Virus record (IMG/VR): IMGVR_UViG_3300005590_000079 | Span: 1 to 23,395 of that record | DNA: 23,395 bases | Reading direction: 5' to 3' (one strand) | Source: a virus | Shown here: positions 6,463 through 15,158 of the stretch, piece after piece | How positions within the stretch are numbered: position 1 is the first letter of the stretch | Layout of the letters: each line of letters starts with the position of its first letter | Program-made: the position numbers and the translations under genes | The notes under the pieces: generated by a model | What the model was told of the DNA's origin: nothing | Databases searched by the model: none | What the model saw: only the letters and a program-made list of their open reading frames with translations

Positions 6463-7740
6463 ATGGCTAATGATTATCAAAGTAACGTCAACAAGAAATT
6501 GTTGAAATCATTCGTTAAAGGCATGGAGTCTTCTACTGTCTTAATGAATACCGTATCAAAGCAGCTGGTTAATGACTTTGACCCGTCAACTGATGGCGAT
6601 TACGGTCAGGTGGCAATGAAGCGTCCCGCTCAGTACGTGCCACAGCGCACCACTGACGGTGATATGTCTTCTGCGTCTGCTAACCCTATCCGCGTTGGTA
6701 AAGTGCAGGCAGAAGTGTCTAACTACGCTACTGTGTACTTGGAAAACACCCAGGTTGAAGAAGCGCTTGAAGCTGACCAGCTTGACGAGCTTATCAAACC
6801 AGCCGCTGAGGATTTGGTTATTGAGCTTGAATCAGAGCTTGCTTCATTCATGGTTAAGAATGCTGCACTTAAAACCGGCGACCCTGACCAAGCTATTGAC
6901 CAGTGGGCGCATGTTGCAGAAGCTGGCGCATTGTTCAAGGAAATCGGCGTACCTGCTGGTAAGATGTATGCCGCACTGTCTAACTATGACCAAGTAGCAT
7001 TGGCTGACGTTCAGACTTCATTGGGCGTTAACCCTAATGTGAATGAAGCATGGGCTGGCGCGGTTGTACGTGAGCGCTTTGCAGGCTTTAACCAAGTATT
7101 GACCAGCAACAACTTGCCTGAAATCACTTTAGGTAATGACCTGACTGGTATCACTTTGGCTGCTACGCCTAGCGCAACTTACACCGGCTACAAAGACACG
7201 TATCGCATGACGCTGTCTATCACTGGTTTGACTGCGACTACCGGCACCATCACTGCTGGTACGAACATCAAAATCACTGGTCGCAACATCGTTAACATGC
7301 GTAACCGCAAGACAATCATGAAAGGTGGCGCTCCGGTTCCAATTTCACTGACTGTGCTTGAGGATGCGACTGCTGACGGCTCAGGTAATGCTACTATCAG
7401 CGTATCTGGTGCGGCTATCTATGAGACTGGTGTAAATGGTGCGTTCAATACCGTAGCGTCTGCGCTGACTTCTGGTGACGCGATTGTGATTGATGGTACT
7501 GTATCAACTACCTATCGTCCGGCGCTTGCGTACCATGAAGGCTTCGTTGGCATGGGTTCAGTTGTGCTGCCTAAGCTGCACGCAACTGACTCAATGATTG
7601 TGAATCACAAAGGCGTTTCAATCCGTGTTCACAAGTTCAGCGACGGTGTTGCTAACAAAAACCGCTACCGTTTCGACGTGTTGCCGACCTTCGCCTGCTT
7701 CAACCCATTCTGGGGCCAGCAGTTGTTTGGACAAGCATAA
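6463..7740 (+). CDS. Major capsid (coat) protein, P22 gp5-type
   Basis: This 425-residue protein would form the icosahedral shell with an HK97-like fold. It matches P22 coat in length (430) and at both ends: early RPAQYVPQRTTDGD with acidic helices, and the C-terminus LPTFACFNPFWGQQLFG. A central Thr/Ala/Gly-rich stretch (about residues 222-345; TPSATYTGYKDTYRMTLSI, GTITAGTNIKITGRNI) occupies the place of the P22 insertion (I) domain that steadies folding and capsomers. AAGGTGA precedes ATG 6463 by 6 bases, and the gap to scaffold is 11 bases. The strong terminator right behind it probably shapes high coat and scaffold yield relative to downstream genes. Confidence 0.93.
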   Translation: MANDYQSNVNKKLLKSFVKGMESSTVLMNTVSKQLVNDFDPSTDGDYGQVAMKRPAQYVPQRTTDGDMSSASANPIRVGKVQAEVSNYATVYLENTQVEEALEADQLDELIKPAAEDLVIELESELASFMVKNAALKTGDPDQAIDQWAHVAEAGALFKEIGVPAGKMYAALSNYDQVALADVQTSLGVNPNVNEAWAGAVVRERFAGFNQVLTSNNLPEITLGNDLTGITLAATPSATYTGYKDTYRMTLSITGLTATTGTITAGTNIKITGRNIVNMRNRKTIMKGGAPVPISLTVLEDATADGSGNATISVSGAAIYETGVNGAFNTVASALTSGDAIVIDGTVSTTYRPALAYHEGFVGMGSVVLPKLHATDSMIVNHKGVSIRVHKFSDGVANKNRYRFDVLPTFACFNPFWGQQLFGQA

Positions 7741-7756
7741 CCGTTATCGGTATACT

Positions 7757-7783
7757 AAAGGGGCTACTACGGCCCCTTTTTTT
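7757..7783 (+). terminator. Strong intrinsic terminator after coat
   Basis: AAAGGGGC (7757-7764) and GCCCCTTT (7772-7779) form a perfect 8-bp stem with a 7-base loop, running into seven T residues (7777-7783). This is the clearest rho-independent terminator in the window. Genes downstream would need read-through, late antitermination or a new promoter. Confidence 0.9.
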
Positions 7784-7796
7784 ATTGGAGCGTAAA

Positions 7797-7973
7797 ATGT
7801 CACATCAAACCGTATTTATTAAGCACGATGACGAACTTCTACAGGCTGTCATCAAGCCTGCTCAGTTGGAATCATTCATCGCGCTAGGCTTCACCACTAC
7901 CGCAGAAAGCGCGAAAGACTCAAAGCCAAAACGCGCACCACGTAAGGCGAAAACAGATGATAACCAAGGGTGA
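7797..7973 (+). CDS. Small head/neck-region protein, Lys-rich tail
   Basis: This 58-residue protein lies between coat and the gp4-like gene. The first 35 residues look like a small folded region with a strand and a helix (TVFIKHDDELLQAVIKPAQL); the rest is a basic, probably disordered tail (SKPKRAPRKAKTDDNQG). The frame opens at TTG 7785, but ATG 7797 has TTGGAG 6 bases upstream. The end overlaps the gp4-like start by 17 bases. Small genes here often encode minor head or neck components, but I recognise no family, and a DNA- or RNA-binding tail is only suggested by composition. Confidence 0.65.
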   Translation: MSHQTVFIKHDDELLQAVIKPAQLESFIALGFTTTAESAKDSKPKRAPRKAKTDDNQG

Positions 7974-8640
7974 TATTGTCAACGGTGCTTTGGCATGGAT
8001 ACGCATTAGCGGCATAACAGTCACCCCGACAGGTGATGAGATTTCTATCAGCTTGCAAATCCTTGATGATTGCATGGGCGAGCTTGATTTAGATGTTGGT
8101 TATTACCAGCCTGAATCATACGGACAAAGCCTAGCGTCTGACGACTCAGGGTTAACGGCTAATTTTGCAGGGCCGGTGAAAAAGATTGTCGCTAAGTCTT
8201 TGGCTGTGCTTTACGGTAAGCAAGGCGACCCGTCACTACTGCAATTAGCGGCAGAGGGAGAAAGGTCGTTAGAGCGCATGACTGTAGAAGTCGCACCGTC
8301 TCAATATCCTGAAACCCTGCCTATGGGTAGCGGTACAGAATGGCCCGTATTGGATAATCATTTCTACAACACGCCCGTTCGCGGTGATGCGCAGCGCGTT
8401 ACGTTTGAGCAGGTTATGCCTATCAGTGTTGATTGGTCGAATTGGCTTGAAGGTCGAACACTGGCAAGTGTTACCTATGATGCTGAATTCACCCTGTCAG
8501 GCGAAACTATGACAGATAGCACGTCGTCGGTAGTTGCTACGTTTAACAAGTTGGGCCAGCACAAGCTTTGCATAAAAGCCACTGACTCGGCAGGATACAC
8601 AAAAACCAATGTTTACTACTACTATGTAGAGAGGTGTTAA
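7957..8640 (+). CDS. Tail accessory factor gp4-like, with extra C-terminal domain
   Basis: In P22, gp4 binds under the portal and provides the sites for gp10 and the tailspikes. The N-terminal 140 or so residues fit that family: DIVNGALAWIRISGITVTPT, helices with LDDCMGELDLDVGYYQPES, then FAGPVKKIVAKSLAVLYGKQ. P22 gp4 is 166 residues and this protein is 227. The additional C-terminal part (about 145-227; VDWSNWLEGRTLASVTYD, then FTLSG...VVATFNKLGQHKLCIKATDS) reads as a small Ig/PKD-like beta-sandwich. Translation is coupled to the preceding gene by overlap. The gp4 call is firm; the fold of the extension is inferred from strand pattern. Confidence 0.8.
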   Translation: MITKGDIVNGALAWIRISGITVTPTGDEISISLQILDDCMGELDLDVGYYQPESYGQSLASDDSGLTANFAGPVKKIVAKSLAVLYGKQGDPSLLQLAAEGERSLERMTVEVAPSQYPETLPMGSGTEWPVLDNHFYNTPVRGDAQRVTFEQVMPISVDWSNWLEGRTLASVTYDAEFTLSGETMTDSTSSVVATFNKLGQHKLCIKATDSAGYTKTNVYYYYVERC

Positions 8641-8641
8641 C

Positions 8642-10099
8642 GTGGCATTTCAATCGCTAAACCTTGATCGCCTGTCAGTTCAGTCAATTTATGAGGTGTT
8701 CCGCTACAAAACGCTAGATAGCAAGTCAGCAGTAAAAGCGGATGGATACTTTCATGTCGATAAGTTTAATCTTAAAAATAGCACCGCGCCCATTGTAGAA
8801 TGCATTTGCGGCGACGGGACGCTTGTTTTATCTGTTGATGAGATAACCGGTAAATCTTCTGTATTGATGGAAAGCCAAAACTCATCATCAAGCAAAAACT
8901 CGCTCTATGCTAACGAGGTTATTATCCAGTCTCCGTCTGACCTGAACACCACAATCGACCCGACGAAAATGTATGTGATTGATGGAATTATTGACTTAAC
9001 CGGCACAGGAATCAGCATTGAAATTCCCGATGGCGGCATGAATATGCGCGGCTTGGGTCTTGGTGTTTCTGGTATTGTTTGCAGTGATGACAACTACACC
9101 ATGTTCACTTCACCAGTGGGTGGCTCGGGCACTATTTTTGGCACTCAATACTACATCACCACAAGCGGTGCAAATTCGCAGGTTTACGATTTAACTGACG
9201 CTAACGGGTTCAACGCGTTTGAGTTTAACGCGGTCAACTATATTGACTGTACATCATTAGGCGAGATTAACGGTTATCGTCAAGGCTTGGAAGTGGGCAC
9301 CGGCAGGCTGGGCGGCACACCTGAATTAACGCTTTCTGGCTCATGGGGTGGCGGCTATCGCATCTCTACCAGCATTGCTTTCAACATGAGCAGCTTCACA
9401 TCCCTGTTTAAGGCTGGAACCGGCTTTGTGTATGGCGGTAGATTTATCACAGATATAAACTGCAACATGCCCGCTACAGGCGCACTGATAGACTTTTCTC
9501 CTAGCAATGTAACTAATGATGAATCATTAATTCTTGATGGCGCATACGTGCAGCGACAAGGCGTTCTGGATGCGTCCGACACCACGTTATACCCAAACAT
9601 TGACCATACTTCAGTAAAGTCAAATTGGGGAAATAACACCGGCCTACCCAATACACAAAAGTACATCAAAACTGTGTGTACAGCGGAGGTTGTAACGAAT
9701 ATCGCATCGGCATCTACGTACTACCCGTTAGCTGGTACGATGACTGTATCTGACTCAGTGCAGTTTGATGCGCCGGTCAATGGGCAAATCAGACTTTTAA
9801 CTGGTAACGGCCTTTACGATATTTCAGGCACCATCCAGATTAAAGGTAACGCTGGCGACTCAGTTGATATTCAAGTTACCCGCTCGACTGATGGCGGCTC
9901 AACTTTCCCAGAGGTGATAAACCATATTGGGCTAGAGATTGCCAACTTAGCTGGCCCTAATGATTTTGCCACGTACTCTATCAACTTCTCGTCGTCGCTT
10001 AAAAAGAATGACCGAATTCGCCTAGAGGTTGAAAATCTCACGGCGGCACGCAATGTCACGATGGGTGCTGAGTCGTTTATGATAGTCACGGAGGTCTAA
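8642..10099 (+). CDS. Beta-rich virion structural protein, inserted between gp4 and gp10
   Basis: This 485-residue, Gly/Ser/Thr/Asn-rich protein starts with GTG after GAGG at 7 bases. Residues about 90-340 alternate short strands and turns (IDLTGTGISIEIPDGGMNMR, GTQYYITTSGANSQVYDL), suggesting a beta-helix or solenoid. The last 140 (from about YIKTVCTAEVV; FDAPVNGQIRLLTGNGLYDI, IQVTRSTDGGSTF) look like a C1q/TNF-type jelly roll, as at fibre tips. I have a sense of similar uncharacterised phage structural proteins, but cannot name the family. P22 has no gene at this position. It may be a collar or tail fibre mounted on the adaptor; no enzyme motif is visible. Confidence 0.75.
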   Translation: MAFQSLNLDRLSVQSIYEVFRYKTLDSKSAVKADGYFHVDKFNLKNSTAPIVECICGDGTLVLSVDEITGKSSVLMESQNSSSSKNSLYANEVIIQSPSDLNTTIDPTKMYVIDGIIDLTGTGISIEIPDGGMNMRGLGLGVSGIVCSDDNYTMFTSPVGGSGTIFGTQYYITTSGANSQVYDLTDANGFNAFEFNAVNYIDCTSLGEINGYRQGLEVGTGRLGGTPELTLSGSWGGGYRISTSIAFNMSSFTSLFKAGTGFVYGGRFITDINCNMPATGALIDFSPSNVTNDESLILDGAYVQRQGVLDASDTTLYPNIDHTSVKSNWGNNTGLPNTQKYIKTVCTAEVVTNIASASTYYPLAGTMTVSDSVQFDAPVNGQIRLLTGNGLYDISGTIQIKGNAGDSVDIQVTRSTDGGSTFPEVINHIGLEIANLAGPNDFATYSINFSSSLKKNDRIRLEVENLTAARNVTMGAESFMIVTEV

Positions 10100-11484
10100 T
10101 GCGACTACCGTTAGCGAAAGGCACAAGAAAATCGAATGGTGATTACCGGTCCAATCTGCCGGTGAATATGTTTTTGGTTGACGATAGCACAGAGAGTGAC
10201 GACGGCTACATTACTACTCACCCTGGACTGGTTGAGTGGGGCGAGACGCTAGGCCCAGCACGCGGTGCTTACTTTAATGAACGGTTTAATAAGCATTTCC
10301 GCGTATCCGGTGACTATCTACAGCGCGTACTGACAGATGGCACGGTTAGCCGAATTGGTTTTATCGGTGGTTCTGCCATTTGTTCGTTTGCCAACAGCTT
10401 TAATACGCAAGCTGTACTTTCAGACGGCAATCTGTTTCTTTATGACGACAATACGTTGACACCTATATCCGACCCCGATTTAGGTCTTCCAATCGACATC
10501 ACGTGGTTTAAAGGCATCTATGTGATGACGGATGGTGAGTCACTGTTTCACACCAACATAAATAATGAATACACGATTGACCCGCTCAAGTACTCATCGA
10601 GCGAGTTTGCAGCCGACCCAATCAAAGGACTTCTTCGCACTGACTCAAACCAGATTATTGCGTTCAATCGTTACTCTACAGAGTTTTTCTATTTCAACGC
10701 GAATGCAGCGACCGGCACGAGCGTATTAGCACCTATCCAAGGGCAGTCGATACAGATTGGCATTGTTGGAACGCACTGCAAAACACGCATCGGCAACGAC
10801 ATCTTTATTATCGGCAATCGCCGCGAAGAAAGCATAAGCATTCACCAACTCGGCGGCGGCAGCATCGCCTCAAAAGAGGTGAATAAAATACTCGACACCT
10901 ATTCGGAGTCAGAGATTGCATCGGCGTACATGGAGGCCCGCACAGCTAACGGCATTAGCTTTATGTACGTCCACCTGCCAAGGCACACTCTTTTATTCAA
11001 TCACACCATAGCGAAGAAGTACGGCGCTGAGAATGCATGGTCCTACGTCAAGAGCGGTGAAAATGAAGTGTGGCGTGGTAAGTTTGGTATATTGGACCCG
11101 CGTATCAATAAATGGGTGTACGGAGATATTCAGGACAGCAAGATTGCGCTGCTTGACGACGATGTGTTCAGCCAGTACGACGAAGAGCAAGAGGCGCTGT
11201 TCTACACACCATTTGTACCGGCAGAGTCGTTAAGCATCAACTCAATCGAGCTTTCCACAGTGCCTGGATTCGGCAGTGACGACTTTCAATGCGCATTCAG
11301 TCAAAGTTTTGACGCTGTGACGTGGGGGCAAGAGCATTGGAACAAAATAGGCGTCTTTGGTGATTACGACAAGCGATACAAGGCTTACAGGCTCGGCTAC
11401 GTCCGGCACAATGTCGCCTTCCGTTTTCGCTTTATCACTAAAGATAGAATGTCTTTCTCTGGGATGATTGTTGATGCTTCCTGA
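10099..11484 (+). CDS. Packaged DNA stabilisation protein (P22 gp10-like)
   Basis: This 461-residue protein is close to P22 gp10 (472), the tail-hub component that closes the filled head after gp4. The N-terminus MRLPLAKGTRKS...YRSNLPVNMF, a following HPGLVEWGE, repeated blade-like motifs (YLQRVLTDGTVSRIGFIGG, GIYVMTDGESLFHTNI), and the end FRFRFITKDRMSFSGMIVDA fit that family, including its beta-propeller character. ATG 10099 overlaps the previous stop (TAATG). The assignment rests on motif memory and gene order. Confidence 0.85.
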   Translation: MRLPLAKGTRKSNGDYRSNLPVNMFLVDDSTESDDGYITTHPGLVEWGETLGPARGAYFNERFNKHFRVSGDYLQRVLTDGTVSRIGFIGGSAICSFANSFNTQAVLSDGNLFLYDDNTLTPISDPDLGLPIDITWFKGIYVMTDGESLFHTNINNEYTIDPLKYSSSEFAADPIKGLLRTDSNQIIAFNRYSTEFFYFNANAATGTSVLAPIQGQSIQIGIVGTHCKTRIGNDIFIIGNRREESISIHQLGGGSIASKEVNKILDTYSESEIASAYMEARTANGISFMYVHLPRHTLLFNHTIAKKYGAENAWSYVKSGENEVWRGKFGILDPRINKWVYGDIQDSKIALLDDDVFSQYDEEQEALFYTPFVPAESLSINSIELSTVPGFGSDDFQCAFSQSFDAVTWGQEHWNKIGVFGDYDKRYKAYRLGYVRHNVAFRFRFITKDRMSFSGMIVDAS

Positions 11485-11746
11485 ATCATTGCAATTTCTA
11501 CTAACGCTTGAGGCTATTGCTACAGCAACAAATGAAGACCGCGCACGAGATTACCTGTATATGAAAAACGATGTTCGCGATCTCATAGATGCTGCAAATA
11601 GCGGTCAATTCTCACCACTTATCGGCGCGGGTTCGCCAGAGGGCGCAGTCGCTGCTAACTACAGTCTTAAGTACATTGATACAACAGGGCCAACAGAGTA
11701 TTATAACAGTACAGTTGGCGCAACAACCGGATGGGTGGCTCTATAA
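11474..11746 (+). CDS. Small virion-associated protein at the needle/gp14 position
   Basis: This 90-residue protein has a helical N-terminal half (LPESLQFLLTLEAIATATNE...YMKNDVRDLIDAAN). Its C-terminal motif, GAGSPEGAVAANYSLKYIDT and then STVGATTGWVAL, resembles the 'GSPEG...YxDT...TGWVAL' segment found in many phage tail and fibre proteins. It overlaps the end of gp10 by 11 bases; TTG codons at 11468 and 11471 are alternative starts. In P22 this position holds gp26 (needle) and gp14. This one is too short to be a normal needle and lacks long heptad repeats. A tail plug or short fibre base is possible. The function is unproven. Confidence 0.65.
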   Translation: MLPESLQFLLTLEAIATATNEDRARDYLYMKNDVRDLIDAANSGQFSPLIGAGSPEGAVAANYSLKYIDTTGPTEYYNSTVGATTGWVAL

Positions 11747-12351
11747 TGGGTATTTTAAGCACAATCGCAAGTTTGGGCGGCTCTTTAGTTAGCGGCCTTT
11801 ACTCAAGCAATCAAGCAGGCAAAGCGGCCAAGGCTCAGACTCAGGCGCAATTGGCTGGTATCGAATCTCAAGAGCGCATGTTTAATCAGGCGCTACAACT
11901 TCAACAGCCATATCGTGAGGCTGGTTATGACGCTATCACCGGTCTTCAGGGTATGCTTGGCGCTGACAATCGTGCAAATATGCTGACCGATTACTACAAT
12001 AGCCAAGAGTTTCAAGGCTATCAGGCGCAAGCGGAAGAGGCGGCGTTACGTAATGCGGCAGCCACCGGCAATTTACGCTCTGGCTCAACTCAGGCAGCAC
12101 TAGCCACCATCGCCCCGCAATTAGGCGCCAACTACCTAAACAGTCAACAGAATATTTTAACAGGGCTTGGCAACTGGGGCGTGGGCGCAGCCGCTCAGGG
12201 CGCATCGCAAGCCCAGGCGCTGGGTTCAGGTATCGCACAGCAGCAATCAAATATCGGCGATATTTCAGCGCAGAACGCACTGACGCAAGCAAATATTTTT
12301 GGTAGCACCATGGGCCAGCTAACAGGCCTAATCAATAATCAGTGGGGGTAA
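11746..12351 (+). CDS. Ejection protein gp7-like
   Basis: This 201-residue virion protein is expected to leave the head with the DNA and help form the channel across the periplasm. It agrees with P22 gp7 along the middle: LTDYYNSQEFQGYQAQAEEA matches the gp7 'LNQYYNSQQYQ' region, followed by ATGNLRSGSTQAALATIAPQ and LGANYLNSQQNILTGLGNWG. The protein is Ala/Gln-rich throughout. The N-terminus (MGILSTIASLGGSLVSGLYS) is a short glycine-rich hydrophobic helix that may insert in a membrane. ATG 11746 overlaps the previous stop and has GGGTGG at 6 bases; ATG 11731 in frame would add five residues. Confidence 0.85.
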   Translation: MGILSTIASLGGSLVSGLYSSNQAGKAAKAQTQAQLAGIESQERMFNQALQLQQPYREAGYDAITGLQGMLGADNRANMLTDYYNSQEFQGYQAQAEEAALRNAAATGNLRSGSTQAALATIAPQLGANYLNSQQNILTGLGNWGVGAAAQGASQAQALGSGIAQQQSNIGDISAQNALTQANIFGSTMGQLTGLINNQWG

Positions 12352-12352
12352 C

Positions 12353-13612
12353 ATGGCGGTAAACTATGCACAAGCATTAGGCTTAGGTGGATTGAATCCA
12401 ACCGCCATTGCACAGCAAACCCAATCAAACGCACAAGCCATCGAGCAGAATAAAATGCAGATGGAGTCGCAGCGTAAAATACAAGAGCTTGCGCCGCTAG
12501 CCGCTCAAGGTAACACTGACGCTATTGCTGAGTTGTACGGGTACGCCCCAGGTATCGCCCAAGGCATCACGCAGCGCTATGACCAAATTGCAGCCACACA
12601 TGGCGCAGAGAGGTCTAACGCCATCAAACAAGCGACAGGCCAATTTCTTGTTCAATACAAGCAGGCCGATCCTGAGACGCGCAAGCAATTGACGTTAGCA
12701 GCCGAACAAAACCCGCTAATTGACTTTGATAGCGAGGATTACCAAGCCATCGAAAGCGGTAACGATATGGCTGTTGATTTCGGCATCATCGAAACTTACG
12801 GACTTGATGCTTATAAGCAGATGTTTGGTGGCGGCAGTGCAAAAGACCCAAATAGCGTAATCGAAAGACAAAGATTGCTACAAGATACCCAGTCGGACGA
12901 CCCGGTTGTGGCGAAGTCAGCGAGAATTGCCCTCGGCCTTGACCCGAGAGCGGTAGCCTCTGCTGAGTCCACTATTGCAGAAAGGGGCAATGTTGAGGAT
13001 GTGGCGTCAGTTAAGTCTGAATTAAAGCAGGCTGAAACGGAAGGTAAAGGCAGAGCAGAGACCGCGCAAGTCGTTATCGATGAAGGTCTTGACGCAGCCA
13101 AAGGAATTCCGACACTTAAACGGTCAATTGAACTGCTGAAAGTAGTAGAGACGGGCGGTATTGACAGAGCCGCACTTGCCGCAAGGCAGTTGTTTGGCGT
13201 TGAGGGCGCTGACGAGGGCGAGCTTTCCGCTAACTTGGGCCAGGCAATACTTGGCGACCTTCGAGCAACGTTTGGTGCTGCATTTACTGAGCGCGAAGGC
13301 GCAAGGCTTGAGAAAATCAGAGCTAATTTCGGAAGAAGTCCAGAATCGAACAGGCGGCTACTTAATCAGGCTTTGCAAATTGCTGAACGCTCAGCGAAGA
13401 AAGCTATCAAGCGGGCAGTTGAGCGCGAAGACTATACCACAGCGTCAGAGCTTAAAAATGCAATGGAGTTTGAGTTTGATTTTGACTCAGAAGTAACGCC
13501 AGAGGCGCAACAAGAAAGCAACACTTACCCTGAAGGCACAGTTATTCGCAATCCTTCCACCGGCGAGGAAATGATTATGCGCAACGGGAAATGGGAGGCT
13601 AATAATGGCTAA
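12353..13612 (+). CDS. Ejection protein, gp20-like
   Basis: This 419-residue, Gln/Ala-rich, mostly helical protein lies in the gp20 slot of the P22 order (gp20 is 471). The N-terminus (YAQALGLGGLNPTAIAQQ, then a helix AQAIEQNKMQMESQRKIQEL) is typical of phage DNA-transfer proteins. The C-terminal third has a charged helical bundle (IAERSAKKAIKRAVEREDYT) and a closing beta motif, YPEGTVIRNPSTGEEMIMRN, like the short 'G.v..np.TGe....ngkWe' tags at the ends of phage virion proteins. GGGGGT lies 5 bases before ATG 12353. Role by position and composition: enters the cell with the genome. Confidence 0.75.
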   Translation: MAVNYAQALGLGGLNPTAIAQQTQSNAQAIEQNKMQMESQRKIQELAPLAAQGNTDAIAELYGYAPGIAQGITQRYDQIAATHGAERSNAIKQATGQFLVQYKQADPETRKQLTLAAEQNPLIDFDSEDYQAIESGNDMAVDFGIIETYGLDAYKQMFGGGSAKDPNSVIERQRLLQDTQSDDPVVAKSARIALGLDPRAVASAESTIAERGNVEDVASVKSELKQAETEGKGRAETAQVVIDEGLDAAKGIPTLKRSIELLKVVETGGIDRAALAARQLFGVEGADEGELSANLGQAILGDLRATFGAAFTEREGARLEKIRANFGRSPESNRRLLNQALQIAERSAKKAIKRAVEREDYTTASELKNAMEFEFDFDSEVTPEAQQESNTYPEGTVIRNPSTGEEMIMRNGKWEANNG

Positions 13613-15158
13613 GTTGCCAGAAGGTTTCGAGGTGGTTAAAAAGCAATCACTACCCGCTGGGTTTGAGATTGTGCCACCAAGGGCAACCGTGACCGATAAA
13701 GCTTTAGGTGTAGCTGAAACTGCGCTAACTGCCGCATCATCTGCCGTCGCAGAGCCTGTCGCTGGCTTGGCCGGTATCGCTGGAGCAGTACTTCCAGGTG
13801 AAGAAGGACAGGGCACAGAATGGGTTGAAGGCACAAGAGAGGCTCTAACTTACCAACCAAAAACACGTACAGGACAAGAATACACACAGGCAGTAGGCGA
13901 GGTGTTGCAGCCGGTAGGTGAGTTTATAGAGGGCGCAGAAAAAGCGCTTGGCGATGCCGTGTTTAATGTGACGGGAAGCCCAGCATTAGCCGCTGGAGCA
14001 TCTGCTATACCCGCTGCCGCATTGGAATACCTTGGCGTAAAAACCAAAGGCTTAAAAGTGGATATGCCTGACGCTCCGAAAGGTGGCATTACTGCCATTG
14101 CTCCAACTATCCAGCAAATAGAAAAAAGAGCCACAGATATATACACAGAGCTTGACAACTTAGGGGTTAGAGTCAAACCCTCTGTATACGACTCATTTGT
14201 CAATAGAATATCTGAAAAGGTAGCGAAGCAAGGTATTGACGCTGACCTGCACCCTAAGTCAACAGCAGTGATGCGTAGGCTCCGCGAGGAAATGGGTTCA
14301 GAGAAAAGACTGACCGACCTTGAGACGCTTCGACGTGTCGCCAAAGCAGCGGCAGACAGCATTGATCCTGCCGAAAGTCGCATGGGCACAATCATTATAA
14401 ACGAGCTTGATAATGGCCTTGACTCGCTATCAGAGACAATAGGCGGCCAATACAAGGGAGCCAGACAACTTTGGTCAAGAGCCAAGAAGTCAGGTCAAAT
14501 ATCAGACATGATTGAGCGAGCCAGTAACGCAGCCAGTGGATTTGAAAACGGACTTAGGGTGGAGGCAAGAAAGATACTCGGCAGTAAAAAGAAAAGTCGA
14601 GGGTTTACCGCAGATGAACTTGCGGCATTAAAGCAGGTCGCCCAAGGCACCACGGCTGGCAACATCGCTAAATTCTTAGGTAAGTTTGGAATTTCTGAGA
14701 ATCAAGCAACAAGTATGATGGGAGCATCTATCGGGGCTGGTGGTGGCGCTGCTATAGGCTCCGCTTTCGGCGGTATGACAGGTGCTGGCATTGGCGCTTT
14801 AACACTGCCATTAATAGGGCAGATTGCAAAGCGCACAGCAAGCAATATTACGCAAGGAAACGCCAAGTACGCTGACGCACTGGTTAGGGCTGGCGGTAAT
14901 GGCAGAGAGATTATCAAGGCTTACCTGAAAAACACACCGAAGTCACAGCGCAACTCTGGAGATTTGACGGCGCTATTGCTCGATCCAAATGTAACGCCTG
15001 AGTCATTAGTCAATGCGCCGTTTGGCGACAAGTTTGTAAAAGATGCGATATACTACGCTCAAAAGGTACGCAATCAGGCCGTCAACTCTGCATCGGCAGG
15101 AGTTATGGCAACACCAGCTATAGAGGCAGAAGATGACAAACGCACAGATAATCAATAA
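13605..15158 (+). CDS. Large ejection protein, gp16-like
   Basis: This 517-residue protein is third in the gp7-gp20-gp16 series and probably takes part in carrying DNA across the inner membrane (P22 gp16 is 609). It opens with two copies of a short motif (LPEGFEVVKK and LPAGFEIVPP), seen at the start of similar phage proteins. It then has Ala/Gly-rich hydrophobic stretches, a charged helical core, and at about residues 365-410 a glycine-zipper stretch (MMGASIGAGGGAAIGSAFGG and on to LTLPLIGQIA) suited to membrane insertion. I see no clear lysozyme or transglycosylase active site. GGGAGG precedes ATG 13605 by 6 bases; it overlaps gp20 by 8 bases and the spike adaptor by 26. Confidence 0.75.
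   Translation: MAKLPEGFEVVKKQSLPAGFEIVPPRATVTDKALGVAETALTAASSAVAEPVAGLAGIAGAVLPGEEGQGTEWVEGTREALTYQPKTRTGQEYTQAVGEVLQPVGEFIEGAEKALGDAVFNVTGSPALAAGASAIPAAALEYLGVKTKGLKVDMPDAPKGGITAIAPTIQQIEKRATDIYTELDNLGVRVKPSVYDSFVNRISEKVAKQGIDADLHPKSTAVMRRLREEMGSEKRLTDLETLRRVAKAAADSIDPAESRMGTIIINELDNGLDSLSETIGGQYKGARQLWSRAKKSGQISDMIERASNAASGFENGLRVEARKILGSKKKSRGFTADELAALKQVAQGTTAGNIAKFLGKFGISENQATSMMGASIGAGGGAAIGSAFGGMTGAGIGALTLPLIGQIAKRTASNITQGNAKYADALVRAGGNGREIIKAYLKNTPKSQRNSGDLTALLLDPNVTPESLVNAPFGDKFVKDAIYYAQKVRNQAVNSASAGVMATPAIEAEDDKRTDNQ

Noticed and set aside
7727-7756. Promoter-like TTGGAC-N18-TATACT before the tail genes
   Set aside because: Its transcript would start inside or just before the strong terminator at 7757-7783, so it would be of no use; it is probably chance.
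13850-14485. Open frame of 211 residues on the - strand under the gp16-like gene
   Set aside because: It is long, but fully antisense to a well-supported ejection protein; composition (Ser/Leu/Pro) is that of a reverse-complement shadow.
13605-15158. Hidden lysozyme or transglycosylase domain in the large ejection protein
   Set aside because: No catalytic Glu context or other muramidase signature could be found; the visible features are hydrophobic and helical only.
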